A stretch of DNA of 33,324 nucleotides. It comes from Oscillospiraceae bacterium (GTDB lineage: Bacteria; Bacillota; Clostridia; Oscillospirales; Ruminococcaceae). A program made the position numbers and the translations under genes. Within the stretch, counting starts at the first letter, position 1. Each line of letters opens with the position of its first letter. Under the pieces are notes generated by a model that was not told where the DNA came from, ran no database searches, and saw nothing but the letters and a program-made list of their open reading frames with translations. The stretch spans positions 1-33,324 of the forward strand of contig JAAYCI010000105.1 in the NCBI GenBank assembly GCA_012729855.1. Reading direction: 5' to 3'. Below are positions 15,511 through 24,778 of this stretch, in pieces.

Positions 15511-18461
15511 ACGGCTTCGGCCTCCTTTCCTGTGGCGGGCATGGCGGGCGCGGCTTGCTGGTTATCCAGTGCCGCAAACAGGCTGCGCAAGCGAATGGTA
15601 ACCGCGCCCAGGTTGGCGATTTCATCAATTTTTATCTGCGTGTACAGCTTGCCCTCGCGGTGCAGGGTCTCGCGCACCTCGTCGGTGGTCACGGCGTCCA
15701 GCCCGCAGCCAAAGCTTACCAGCTGCACCAGGTTCATGTCGGGTTGGTTGGCTATATAGCGGGCGGCGGCGTACAGGCGGGCGTGGTAGGTCCACTGGTT
15801 CAGCACAGAAGTGGGGGCCTTCTGCATGTGGTGGCTCACGCAGTCCTCGCTTATCACGGCGGCGCCCAAGGACGTGATCAACCGGTCGATGCCGTGGTTG
15901 ATCTCGCCGTCCACATGGTAGGGCCGGCCGGCCAGCACAACAATCTGCCGGCCCTCGGCCCGCGCCTGGGCAATAATCTCCTCGCCGCGCTGGCGGATGC
16001 GCTCCAGGTACGCGTCGTACTCGGCGTAGGCGGCGTCGGTGGCCGCACGCACCTCACGCAGGGATATATTATGGTAGTATTTCTCCAGTATTTTTTGCAT
16101 CTTTTTCGGGAAGTCTTTTTTGCGGTGGATGCCCACATAGTCGTAGATGAAGGTTTTGCCCTCCAGCTCGGCGCAGCTGGCCTTGATGACCTCGGGGTAG
16201 TAGGCCACCACGGGGCAGTTGAAGCAGTTGTCGCCCATGCCCTCGTCTATGTTGTAGCTCATGCAGGGGTAAAAGATGGTGGGGATGTCGTCCCGCTCGC
16301 TGAGGGCGCGGATGTGCCCGTGCGCCAGCTTGGCCGGGTAGCACACAGTGTCGCTGGGGATGGTGCCCTGCCCGGCAAAGTACAGCTTGCGGGTGGACGG
16401 CGGGCTGACGTGCACCTCGAAGCCCAAGTGGGTGAGGAAGGTGTGCCAGAAGGGCAGCGTTTCATAAAAGTTCAGCACCATGGGCAGGCCGATGCGCCCA
16501 CGTGGGCCAGGCGCCGGCTTGTAGCTTTCCAGCTGGGCCAGCTTCCAGGCGTAGAGGTTCAGGCTGGTGTCGTCGGCCTTGTGGGTGATGGGCCGCTCGC
16601 ACCGGTTGCCGCTGATATACCGCCGGCCACCCGAGAAGGTGTTGATGGTGAGGGAGCAGCGGTTGGTACACAGGCCGCAGTTGGTGGTTTGCACCCCGTG
16701 GGTAAGGGCTTCCAGTTCGGCTTTGGGCAGTACAGTGCTGGGGGTTTCGGCATCGGCATGCGCGCGCCCGTAAAGTGCGGCGCCAAAGGCGCCCATCAGC
16801 CCGGCGATGGACGGGCGCACAACCTCCATGCCCATCTCCACCTCAAAGGCGCGCAGCACGGCGTCGTTGTAAAAGGTGCCGCCCTGCACCACCACCTTGC
16901 GGCCCAGCGCGCTGGGGCTGGCCGCACGGATGACCTTGTACAGCGCGTTTTTTACCACGCTGAGGGCAAGGCCTGCCGAAATATTCTCAATGGACGCGCC
17001 GTCCTTCTGGGCCTGCTTCACGCTGGAGTTCATAAACACGGTGCAGCGGCTGCCCAGCTCCACGGGCGCGTCGCCAAACAGGCCCAACCGGGCAAAGTCC
17101 TTCACGTCCTGGCCCAGGGCCTCGGCAAAGGTTTGCAAAAAGCTGCCGCAGCCGCTGGAGCAGGCCTCGTTCAAAAAAATGTCGCTGACGGCGCCGTCTT
17201 CAATTTTGAAGCATTTCATGTCCTGCCCGCCAATGTCGATGATGAAATCGACGTCGGGCGCGAAGTGCCGCGCCGCGCCAAAATGGGCCATGGTCTCCAC
17301 CAGGCTGGTGTCGGCGTTGAAAGCCTCTTTACACAGCAGCTCGCCGTAGCCGGTGGTGGTCACGCTGGCCAGCGTTATGCCGGGGGCGGCGTCATAAATG
17401 TCCAGCAGGGCGCGGCGCACCAGGGGCACCGGGTTGCCGCTGTTGGGCTGGTAGGTGGTGTGCAGCAGCTGGCCGTCGTCGCTTAGCAGCACGGTTTTCA
17501 CGGTGGTGCTGCCGGCGTCTAGCCCCAAGTGCGCGCGGCCGGCAAAGCCGGCCAGGGTGCCCAGCGGTACGCTGGCCTGCTGGTGGCGGCGGGTGAAAGC
17601 GTCGTAATCCGCCTGGCTTTTAAAAAGCGGGGCGGTGTGCTGGAAGCCCGCGCCGGCGGCCTGGGCGCCAGCCAGCCGCTCGCGCAGCTGGGGCAGGGTG
17701 AAGGCCTCGTCGGCGTACAGCGCGGCGCCCAGGCACACAAAATAGAGGCTGTTGTCGGGCAGGGTGCCGGTCAGCTTCAGCACTTTGTCAAAGGCGGCGC
17801 GCAGCTCGCTCATAAAGGTGAGCGGCCCGCCCAGGTACAGCACATTGCCGGCCATCTGGCGGCCCTGGGCCAGCCCCGCGATGGTCTGGTTCACCACCGA
17901 GTACAGGATGGACGCCGAGACGTCCTCCACACGGGCGCCCTGGTTCAGCAGCGGCTGTACGTCGGTTTTGGCAAACACGCCGCAGCGGCTGGCAATGGTG
18001 TATATTTTGTCCTGCTGCCTGGCTTTTTCGTTCAGCTCGGTGGGGGTTATTTTCAGCAGGGTGGCCATTTGGTCAATAAACGCGCCGGTGCCGCCGGCAC
18101 AGCTGCCGTTCATGCGCACCTCCACCCCGCCGGTGAGGAAGAGGATCTTGGCGTCCTCGCCGCCCAGCTCTATGATGACGTCGGCCTCGGGCGCCAGCGC
18201 CCGGGCGGCCACGCGGGTGGCAAAAACCTCCTGCACAAAGGGCACGGCGCAGGCCTCGGCAAAGCCCATGCCGGCGCTGCCGGAAATGGCGGCGGCAAAA
18301 CTGGTACCGCCGTACTTTTCCTCCAGCTGGGCCAGCAGCGCGGTGGCGTGCTCTACAATGTGGGAGTAGTGACGCTCGTAGCTTTTGTGCACAATGTGGC
18401 CGTCATCATCCAGCACAACGCACTTGATGGTGGTGGAGCCTATGTCGAGCCCAAGTCTCAT
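15507..18461 (-). CDS. Tandem BadF/BadG-type acyl-CoA dehydratase activase with DUF2229 domain
   Basis: 984 aa. Two ASKHA ATPase domains lie in tandem: the first (about 3-250) starts GLDIGSTTIK and has SCAGGTGAFIDQ (Cys121) and SRCGVFAKTDVQ (Cys160); the second (about 312-565) starts GLDAGSTTVK and has NEACSSGCGSFLQ (Cys434) and SRCTVFMNSSVKQ (Cys473). In HgdC-type activases such cysteines bridge one [4Fe-4S] cluster across a dimer, so this chain can build the cluster from its own two halves. A CxxCxxxC site follows (595-602), then a DUF2229/COG3580-like region to the end. It hydrolyses ATP to push an electron to a dehydratase-like partner, probably the overlapping downstream gene. GGGAGATC precedes the ATG. 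Confidence 0.9.
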   Translation of the reverse strand: MRLGLDIGSTTIKCVVLDDDGHIVHKSYERHYSHIVEHATALLAQLEEKYGGTSFAAAISGSAGMGFAEACAVPFVQEVFATRVAARALAPEADVIIELGGEDAKILFLTGGVEVRMNGSCAGGTGAFIDQMATLLKITPTELNEKARQQDKIYTIASRCGVFAKTDVQPLLNQGARVEDVSASILYSVVNQTIAGLAQGRQMAGNVLYLGGPLTFMSELRAAFDKVLKLTGTLPDNSLYFVCLGAALYADEAFTLPQLRERLAGAQAAGAGFQHTAPLFKSQADYDAFTRRHQQASVPLGTLAGFAGRAHLGLDAGSTTVKTVLLSDDGQLLHTTYQPNSGNPVPLVRRALLDIYDAAPGITLASVTTTGYGELLCKEAFNADTSLVETMAHFGAARHFAPDVDFIIDIGGQDMKCFKIEDGAVSDIFLNEACSSGCGSFLQTFAEALGQDVKDFARLGLFGDAPVELGSRCTVFMNSSVKQAQKDGASIENISAGLALSVVKNALYKVIRAASPSALGRKVVVQGGTFYNDAVLRAFEVEMGMEVVRPSIAGLMGAFGAALYGRAHADAETPSTVLPKAELEALTHGVQTTNCGLCTNRCSLTINTFSGGRRYISGNRCERPITHKADDTSLNLYAWKLAQLESYKPAPGPRGRIGLPMVLNFYETLPFWHTFLTHLGFEVHVSPPSTRKLYFAGQGTIPSDTVCYPAKLAHGHIRALSERDDIPTIFYPCMSYNIDEGMGDNCFNCPVVAYYPEVIKASCAELEGKTFIYDYVGIHRKKDFPKKMQKILEKYYHNISLREVRAATDAAYAEYDAYLERIRQRGEEIIAQARAEGRQIVVLAGRPYHVDGEINHGIDRLITSLGAAVISEDCVSHHMQKAPTSVLNQWTYHARLYAAARYIANQPDMNLVQLVSFGCGLDAVTTDEVRETLHREGKLYTQIKIDEIANLGAVTIRLRSLFAALDNQQAAPAMPATGKEAEAV

Positions 18462-18494
18462 ATCGATCTCCCTGATGGTGGTTACTTTGTGGTA

Positions 18495-18523
18495 TATATA
18501 GTAAGAAATATTATATCATTCAA
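18495..18523 (-). promoter_or_regulatory. Promoter of the activase operon
   Basis: On the minus strand TTGAAT (18518-18523), 17 bases, TATATA (18495-18500). It is about 30 bases before the activase start codon and back to back with the plus-strand promoter at 18554. Confidence 0.6.
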
Positions 18524-18553
18524 TTTGTAGCATGATAGCATATTATGGGCCGA

Positions 18554-18583
18554 TTGTACAGGCTGTGGGGGATGTGGTATACT
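18554..18583 (+). promoter_or_regulatory. Promoter of the plus-strand 18618-20649 genes
   Basis: TTGTAC (18554-18559), 18 bases, TATACT (18578-18583). Two similar GCTGTGGGGG words (18563-18572 and 18601-18610) flank the -10 region. Confidence 0.6.
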
Positions 18584-18617
18584 GGGGTGTGTTTACGCAG
18601 GCTGTGGGGGGAACAGA

Positions 18618-19142
18618 GTGAAAAAACGGCTGGTACAAAAGAAAACCTGCTTTTTGCTGGGCGTTTTTGGCGCGGTGCTGCTGCTGGCCGCCGGCCTGCT
18701 GATGGTGCTGAGCCGCGGCCCGGCCCAGCTGCTGCAAATGGCCAGCTTTGCCCTTACCGGCGGCATGCTGCTGTTTCTGGCAGTGCAGGAGAGAGGGCCC
18801 AACAAAACCAGCCGCCGCACCAAGTGGTTTGGGCTGTTTTTGCTGCTGCTGGCCGGCTACCTGGGCCTGCCCCTGCTGGACCTTGCAGAGATACCCGTGC
18901 TGCCGCTGATGCTGGTGATGGTGTGGCAAAAGCGGCACGTGCCGCTGCTGGTGGGGCTATTGCTGGCCGAGGTGGCCTTTGGCGCGCTGCGCACCCTGGC
19001 CATCACCCCGCTGCTGGGGCCAACCCCCGCGCTGTGGGTGGGTATAGGCATGATGGTGCTGGGCGCGGTGCGCGGGCTGGCATGTGGCGTACTTTATCGG
19101 CAATACGCCCGGCAGGCGGAGGAAACCGCGGTGCGTGAATGA
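18618..19142 (+). CDS. Integral membrane protein of unknown function (174 aa)
   Basis: 174 aa with five hydrophobic stretches (about residues 12-32, 38-56, 70-88, 90-125 and 135-160), Leu/Ala/Gly-rich. A basic KKRLVQKK start and an acidic tail suggest a cytoplasmic N-terminus. No known motif is visible. It starts with GTG after GGGGGGAA. It sits upstream of the GHL10 gene with a 79-base gap containing a weak TATAGT box, so it may or may not be in the same transcript. Confidence 0.7.
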   Translation: MKKRLVQKKTCFLLGVFGAVLLLAAGLLMVLSRGPAQLLQMASFALTGGMLLFLAVQERGPNKTSRRTKWFGLFLLLLAGYLGLPLLDLAEIPVLPLMLVMVWQKRHVPLLVGLLLAEVAFGALRTLAITPLLGPTPALWVGIGMMVLGAVRGLACGVLYRQYARQAEETAVRE

Positions 19143-19221
19143 GGCCGCGTGCGTTCGGCAGAAACAACTAACTATACCATTATAGTATACAAATGCGAAG
19201 AAATTATGACCAGAGGGAAAT

Positions 19222-20649
19222 ATGCGCGAAAATAGACCCAAAAAGAGAACGGCTGTCATTGCCATCATCGTTGCGCTGGCCATTGTGCTGGGTGTGGGGG
19301 TGGGCGTTGTGGTGGCCACAAACATGGGCGGCGGTATGTCGCCCGGCGGGGCATCCGATAGCATGCCGGTGGGTGGCGGTTCTGCATCGGGTAGTGTATC
19401 TGGCGATGATCCATCCGGCGGCGGCTCGGCGCCGGGCGGTGGTGCACAGCCGGACAGCAGCACGCCCCAGGCGCCGCCCAAAGTGGAGCCCCCTGAAGAT
19501 GTGACCCCGCGCGCTTATACGGCCATTGCCCCGCCCGAGGAGATGCGCGCGATGTGGATATCCTTTCTGGAGTGGAAGGAGACCGACTTCAGCACCGAAG
19601 AAACACTGCGCGCCGCCTTTGGCCAGATGCTGGACAACTGCGCGGGGTTGGGGCTGAACACGGCCATTGTGGCGGTGCGCCCCTTTGGCGACGCCTACTA
19701 CCCCAGCGCTTATTACCCCTGGAGCGACCTTTTGACCGGCACCCAGGGCGCCGACCCCGGCTACGACCCTCTGGCCGTGATGATAGAGGAGGCCCACGCC
19801 CGTGGCCTGCGCTTGGAGGCCTGGATAAACCCCTACCGGGTGAAGGACACCAAAAACGGCCCCGAGACGTTGAGCGCCAATAACCCCGCGGTGGTGAACC
19901 CCGGCTGGGTGCGGGACGTGGACGGCAACCTGTGGTACGACCCCGGCCTGCCCGAGGTGCGGGAGCAGATTGTGAACGGTGTTTTGGAGATTGTGCAGGG
20001 GTACGACGTGGACGGCATCCATTTTGACGACTACTTCTACCCCGAGTTCACCGCCGCCCAGAAGGAGGCGGGCACGGACATCGCGTTTGACGAGGCCTCC
20101 TATACGCAGTATGGCGGCGGCATGGGCCTGGGCGAGTGGCGCCGCCAGAACGTGAGCCAGATGGTGCAGGCGGTGTACGCCGCCGTGAAGGCGGCCAACC
20201 CCACCGCCAGCTTTGGCATCAGCGTGCAGGGCAACAACGACAACAACTACAACACCATGCATTGCGACGTGCGCCAGTGGCTGGCCTGGGACGGGTATAT
20301 CGACTATATTATGCCACAGCTGTACTGGGGCTTTGACTACCTGACCGCCAGCGGGCGGGACACATACGCCTTTAAGCGCATTGCCGCCGAATGGGCCTTT
20401 TACCCCCGGGCCGACAGCGTGCGCCTGTACGCCGGGCTGGGCGCCTACCGCATTGGCGTGGGCGACGGCGGCAGCAATGACCAGGCCGAGTGGTTCACCG
20501 GCCACAACCTGGCCGACATGGTAACCGCCCTGCGGTCGGAGCCTGGCTTTTCCGGTTTTGCGCTGTTCCGCTACGAGTTCCTGTACTGGAACGACGACCC
20601 ACTGGCCGCCCAGGAGACTGCCGCCCTGGCCGGGCGCCTGGCCGGATAG
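19222..20649 (+). CDS. Membrane-anchored GHL10-type (DUF187) glycoside hydrolase
   Basis: 475 aa. A short basic head (RENRPKKR) precedes one TM or uncleaved signal segment (about 9-33), then a Gly/Ser/Pro linker (35-95). The TIM-barrel GHL10 domain (from about 106) opens with EEMRAMWISFLEW and carries NTAIVAVRPFGDAYYPS, RGLRLEAWINPYRV and DVDGIHFDDYFYP (262-274), with the acidic pair typical of the active site. The family is extracytoplasmic and probably acts on peptidoglycan or another wall glycan. GAGGGAAAT precedes the ATG. Its linker style resembles that of the SGNH hydrolase at 8533-10380, suggesting both are envelope enzymes. Confidence 0.88.
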   Translation: MRENRPKKRTAVIAIIVALAIVLGVGVGVVVATNMGGGMSPGGASDSMPVGGGSASGSVSGDDPSGGGSAPGGGAQPDSSTPQAPPKVEPPEDVTPRAYTAIAPPEEMRAMWISFLEWKETDFSTEETLRAAFGQMLDNCAGLGLNTAIVAVRPFGDAYYPSAYYPWSDLLTGTQGADPGYDPLAVMIEEAHARGLRLEAWINPYRVKDTKNGPETLSANNPAVVNPGWVRDVDGNLWYDPGLPEVREQIVNGVLEIVQGYDVDGIHFDDYFYPEFTAAQKEAGTDIAFDEASYTQYGGGMGLGEWRRQNVSQMVQAVYAAVKAANPTASFGISVQGNNDNNYNTMHCDVRQWLAWDGYIDYIMPQLYWGFDYLTASGRDTYAFKRIAAEWAFYPRADSVRLYAGLGAYRIGVGDGGSNDQAEWFTGHNLADMVTALRSEPGFSGFALFRYEFLYWNDDPLAAQETAALAGRLAG

Positions 20650-20785
20650 CGGTTTTGCGGGCCAAGTGTTATTTATTTCTATAGACTTATTTTCGCCGAT
20701 GTGATAGAGTAAAAACTGGGATTTCTGCCCCGGGGCAGGGGCCCCTGTGCACCAAAGAAATACGCGGGACGGGGAGGTGGACACC

Positions 20786-23011
20786 ATGGCTGGCAACCTG
20801 CAGGACGATGCCCGCATCGCGCTGGACATTGTGGAGCACAGCCCATCGGTGGCCATGCGTGTGTCGGGCGACAACGGCGCCTGGGTCATCCAGTTCATCA
20901 CCAGCAACGTGAGCATGTTCGGCTACCGCCGGGAGGATTTCCTCTCCGGCAAGCTGACCTGGGCGGACGTGGTTTACCCCGAGGACCTGGGCCCCCTGTG
21001 CGACACGCTGGACAGCTTTGCGGCCCGTGGCATAGACGACTACAACACCAGCTACCGGGTGGTTACCAGCACCGGCAGCTACATGTGGGTGCAGGACCAC
21101 AGCACCGTGGCCCGAGATGCCGCCGGCAACGTGCTGTATACCGACTGCGTGATCTCCGACCAGACCAGCATGGTGCAAAGCCAGGAAAAGGCCGAGGACA
21201 ACCTGCGCCAGCAGCAGGTGCTGAACGACATCCTGCAGGCGCTGCATGCCTCCGACATGGACGAGGCCTTCCGCATCATCCTGGACCGCACCGGCGTTTA
21301 CCTGGATATCAGCCGGGTGATTTTGTTTGAGGACAACCCCGACCACACCCAGTGCAGCGCCATTTACGAATGGTGTAACCAGGGCATCCCCTCCATGCTG
21401 GAGCAGGGCGAGTTTACGCTGGACTATAAAACGGATATCCCCGATATAGAAGCCGACCTGAAAAACCTGGGCCTGCGCGTGGTGGACTATGGCGACGTGC
21501 CCGAGCGCTCGAATCAAGAGTTTACCCGGGAAGGCGTTATTGCCGCGGCTATTTTCTCGGTGTACCAGGGCAGCGAGCGGTACGGCTTCATCTGCTTTGA
21601 CGAATGCGTGCAGCACCGCCGGTGGGAGGAGGACACGCTGGCCTTTTTGCGCAATGTGTCCAAGCTGGTGAGCACCGCGCTGGTGCGTAAAAAGGACGAA
21701 GAGGCCGTCATCCGCATGGCCTACCACGACCAGCTGACCGGCCTTGCCAACGGCTACCGGTTCGACCACTACCTGGGCCAGGCCATAGAGGATGCCCGTG
21801 CCGACGGCCGCTACGGCTATGTGCTGTTCATAGACATGGACGACTTCAAGATCATCAACGAGGGCTACGGGCACGACTATGGCGACGCCCTGCTGGTGCG
21901 GGTGGCCCAGTACCTGGAGGAGCAGTTTGGCGAGAGCTGCCGGCTGTTCCGCTTTGGCGGCGACGAGTTTACCGTGCTGGTAAGCCACCACCAGGCGGGC
22001 CAGGCCATGAACATTGTGGACGCGATACTGGCGCGGGCCCAGCACCCCTGGTTTGTGATGGACCGCGAATTTTACTGTACCATCTCCATTGGGGTGGTGC
22101 GCTACCCCGAGGCCGACGACGGCGTGACCGAGGTGATTAAAAACGCCGACATTGCCATGTATGGCGCCAAAAACCAGGGCAAGAACAGCTTTGTGGTGTA
22201 TAACCGCCGGGAGGACAACGACTCTCTGCACCGTGCCGAGACCGAACGCCGCCTGCGCGACGCCATTGAGAACGGCTATGCCGGCTTCCAGGTGTATTAC
22301 CAGCCGCTGGTGAACATAGACGGCGAGATTACCGGCGCCGAGGCGCTGATACGCTGGCAGGGCGAGGACGGCCGGATGATCTCCCCCGGCGATTTCATCC
22401 CGCTGGCGGAGTATCTGGGGCTGATTGTACCGCTGGGCGAGTTTGTGCTGCAGCAGGCGGCGCTTACCTGCCAGCGCATCAACACCAAGCTGCCCAATTT
22501 TTCCATCAGCGTCAATGTGTCTATCCGGCAGTTCCAGCAGCGCGATTTCCTCACCCGGGCCGAGCAGATATTGCGCCAGACCGGGGTGGATTTCTCCCGC
22601 ATTGTGCTGGAAGCCACCGAGGGCATGGTGATGGAGGACATTGGCTACATGAAGCTGATGATGGAGGAGCTGCACGCGCTGGGGCTGCGCATTGCCATGG
22701 ACGACTTTGGCACCGGGTACTCCTCGCTGAGCAACATGCGCGAGCTGCCGCTGGATATTGTGAAGATTGACCGCGCGTTTATCCAGGACATTGCCACCGA
22801 CGCCTACTCCAAAACCTTTGTGCGGCTCATCACTGACTTGTGCCACTCCATGGGCCGCGCCGTGTGCGTGGAGGGTGTGGAGACCGCCGAGCAGTACCGC
22901 TACTGCACCGAGTGCCAGACCGACACCATACAGGGCTACTACTTCTACAAGCCCATGCCCAAGGACGACATGATGGCCGTGCTGTTTGAGAGCGAAGAGA
23001 AGAACGTGTAA
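20786..23011 (+). CDS. PAS-GAF-GGDEF-EAL cyclic di-GMP enzyme
   Basis: 741 aa, cytoplasmic. A PAS domain covers about 10-130 (NVSMFGYRREDFLSG, YRVVTSTGSYMWVQDHS), a GAF-like domain about 140-300, GGDEF 310-475 with FRFGGDEF intact (391-395), and EAL 485-735 with GAEALIRW (E519), SVNVSIRQF, DDFGTGYSS (639-647), KIDR and EGVET (696-700). All key residues for diguanylate cyclase and phosphodiesterase activity are present, so it may be bifunctional. No RxxD inhibitory site precedes GGDEF. GGGGAGGTG lies six bases before ATG 20786; an in-frame GTG at 20747 has no RBS. It is followed by a strong terminator. Confidence 0.95.
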   Translation: MAGNLQDDARIALDIVEHSPSVAMRVSGDNGAWVIQFITSNVSMFGYRREDFLSGKLTWADVVYPEDLGPLCDTLDSFAARGIDDYNTSYRVVTSTGSYMWVQDHSTVARDAAGNVLYTDCVISDQTSMVQSQEKAEDNLRQQQVLNDILQALHASDMDEAFRIILDRTGVYLDISRVILFEDNPDHTQCSAIYEWCNQGIPSMLEQGEFTLDYKTDIPDIEADLKNLGLRVVDYGDVPERSNQEFTREGVIAAAIFSVYQGSERYGFICFDECVQHRRWEEDTLAFLRNVSKLVSTALVRKKDEEAVIRMAYHDQLTGLANGYRFDHYLGQAIEDARADGRYGYVLFIDMDDFKIINEGYGHDYGDALLVRVAQYLEEQFGESCRLFRFGGDEFTVLVSHHQAGQAMNIVDAILARAQHPWFVMDREFYCTISIGVVRYPEADDGVTEVIKNADIAMYGAKNQGKNSFVVYNRREDNDSLHRAETERRLRDAIENGYAGFQVYYQPLVNIDGEITGAEALIRWQGEDGRMISPGDFIPLAEYLGLIVPLGEFVLQQAALTCQRINTKLPNFSISVNVSIRQFQQRDFLTRAEQILRQTGVDFSRIVLEATEGMVMEDIGYMKLMMEELHALGLRIAMDDFGTGYSSLSNMRELPLDIVKIDRAFIQDIATDAYSKTFVRLITDLCHSMGRAVCVEGVETAEQYRYCTECQTDTIQGYYFYKPMPKDDMMAVLFESEEKNV

Positions 23012-23033
23012 CCATGTTTTCAGTGTGGAACAG

Positions 23034-23063
23034 AAAGGCCGCATCCGGTGGGATGCGGCCTTT
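23034..23063. terminator. Bidirectional intrinsic terminator between convergent genes
   Basis: AAAGGCCGCATCC (23034-23046) pairs perfectly with GGATGCGGCCTTT (23051-23063), loop GGTG. It serves both the GGDEF-EAL gene and citrate synthase. Confidence 0.9.
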
Positions 23064-23078
23064 GATGGTGGCTGCTTA

Positions 23079-24452
23079 TTACCGCTCGTTCAGCGGCACA
23101 TAGGGCTTGCGGGTGGCCACGCTCTTGTAGGCCGGGCGGATGATTTTGCTGCCGCTGGCCAACTCCTCGATGCGGTGGGCGCTCCAGCCGGAGATGCGGC
23201 TGATGGCGAAGATGGGGGTGTACAGCTCCTGCGGCAGGCCCAGCATGTCGTACACAAAGCCGCTGTAGAAGTCGATGTTGGCCGACACGCCCTTGTACAT
23301 CTGGCGCTGGCGGCTGATGAGCTCGGGCGCCAGCCGCGCCACCAGGGCATACAGCTGGTACTCCTCGTCGCGGCCTTTGGCAGAGCTTAAGCGCTGCACA
23401 AAGCCCTCGAATACCCGGGCGCGCGGGTCGCTGAGGGAGTAGACCGCGTGGCCGATGCCGTAGATGAGGCCGGCGCGGTCAAACGCTTGGCCCTCCAGCA
23501 GCTTTTGCAGGTAGTCGGCCACCTGGCCTTCGTCCTGCCAGTTGCTCACATTTTCCTTCAGGTCCTCCATCATCTGGCACACGCGAATGTTGGCGCCGCC
23601 GTGCTTGGGGCCCTTCAGGCTGCCCAGCGCCGCGGCCATGGCGCTGTAGGTGTCGGTGCCGGAGGATGAGACCACGTGCACCGTGAAGGAGGAGTTGTTG
23701 CCGCCGCCGTGCTCGGCGTGCAGCACCAGCGCCAGGTCTAAAATGCGGGCCTCCAGCTCGGTGTATTGCTGGTCGGGCCGCAGCATGTGCAGAATGTTCT
23801 CCGCCAGGGACAGCGAGGTGTCCGGCTGGTGGATGATCATGCTCATATCTTTTTCGTAGTGGTTGTAGGCGTGATAGCCGTACACCGCCAGCAGCGGGAA
23901 CTGGGCAATGAGTTGCAGGCACTGCCGAAGCACGTTGGGGATGCGCAAATCATCCGGGTTGTCGTCGTAGGAGTAAAGCATCAGCACGCTGCGGGACAGG
24001 GTGTTCATCATGTCGCGGCTGGGCGATTTCATGATGATGTCGCGGGTGAACTTGGGCGGCAGCGAGGTGTAGGTGTTCAGAAGCTGGTTGAAGTCCGCCA
24101 GCTCCTGGGCGTTGGGCAGGCTGCCAAACAGCAGCAGGTAGATGGTCTCTTCAAAGCCATAGCGCCGCTCGGTAATAAAGCCGGCCACAATGTCTTCCAC
24201 ATTGATGCCCTGATAATACAGCTTGCCGTCCATCGGCACTTCTTTGCCGTCCACAATTTTTTTGGCCGTTACCTGCGCAATGTTGGTAAGGCCGGCCAGC
24301 ACGCCGTTGCCGTTCAGGTCACGCAGGCCGCGGTTCACCTTGTATTTGGTGTACAGGTCGCTGGGTATCACCTGCGCGGTACTTCTTTCGGCCAGCGCCC
24401 GTATCTGGGGCGTAACCTCTGAATAATTGATGTTGTTGTTGCCATTGGCCAT
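23079..24452 (-). CDS. gltA: Citrate synthase
   Basis: 457 aa. It condenses oxaloacetate and acetyl-CoA to citrate, in this anaerobe probably to supply 2-oxoglutarate for glutamate. Motifs: LHAEHGGGNNSSF (244-256) and GPKHGGANIRV (281-291) carry the catalytic histidines, and SDPRARVFEG holds the catalytic Asp342. GIGHAVYSLSDPRA matches the family closely. The start at 24452 has AAAGGAG well placed; the longer frame upstream is not homologous. No aconitase or isocitrate dehydrogenase gene is next to it. It has its own promoter at 24629-24658. Confidence 0.95.
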   Translation of the reverse strand: MANGNNNINYSEVTPQIRALAERSTAQVIPSDLYTKYKVNRGLRDLNGNGVLAGLTNIAQVTAKKIVDGKEVPMDGKLYYQGINVEDIVAGFITERRYGFEETIYLLLFGSLPNAQELADFNQLLNTYTSLPPKFTRDIIMKSPSRDMMNTLSRSVLMLYSYDDNPDDLRIPNVLRQCLQLIAQFPLLAVYGYHAYNHYEKDMSMIIHQPDTSLSLAENILHMLRPDQQYTELEARILDLALVLHAEHGGGNNSSFTVHVVSSSGTDTYSAMAAALGSLKGPKHGGANIRVCQMMEDLKENVSNWQDEGQVADYLQKLLEGQAFDRAGLIYGIGHAVYSLSDPRARVFEGFVQRLSSAKGRDEEYQLYALVARLAPELISRQRQMYKGVSANIDFYSGFVYDMLGLPQELYTPIFAISRISGWSAHRIEELASGSKIIRPAYKSVATRKPYVPLNER

Positions 24453-24778
24453 AAAATTTCTCCTTTCCCAAAACCCACCGCGCCCCCCCTCTAAGGGTGC
24501 TTCTTCCCATAGTGGCCCGCACAAAGCAGGCAGGGTTCAAATGGGTGTGAAGTCAACCAGGCGTATGCCCAGCGGCATGCACCAGTGCGGTGGGTATTTT
24601 TAGCTGAAATAGTTAAGTGAATAAAGTAAATATACCGCGAAAGGGGCGTGCGCGTCAATTCTTTTTGCCCCGGAACAGCGTTAAAAATAATAAATTAACA
24701 ATTTACTCATAAAATGATAGCCCGCCGGCAGTGTGCTGCGGCGGACCAATTCAAGCGCATGGGCGTAGAATTAAAGCG
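24453..24778 (-). other. 326-base intergenic region upstream of citrate synthase
   Basis: It contains the citrate synthase promoter and a leader of about 170 bases, in which I see no known riboswitch. A GC hairpin, CCGCCGGCAG with CTGCGGCGG (about 24721-24745), lies downstream of the AraC gene and may be its terminator. No ORF with an RBS was found. Confidence 0.5.
24629..24658 (-). promoter_or_regulatory. Promoter of citrate synthase
   Basis: On the minus strand TTGACG (24653-24658), 18 bases, TATATT (24629-24634). Confidence 0.7.

Noticed and set aside
14053..17486. 568- and 643-aa plus-strand frames opposite the activase genes
   Set aside because: Shadows of the two activase genes, which have clear family motifs on the minus strand.
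20687..23044. 785-aa minus-strand open frame
   Set aside because: Antisense shadow of the GGDEF-EAL gene with biased composition.
24690..24701. TTAACAA word as a second Rex site before citrate synthase
   Set aside because: Only one half-site; the partner half matches about three of seven bases and it lies upstream of the -35 box.
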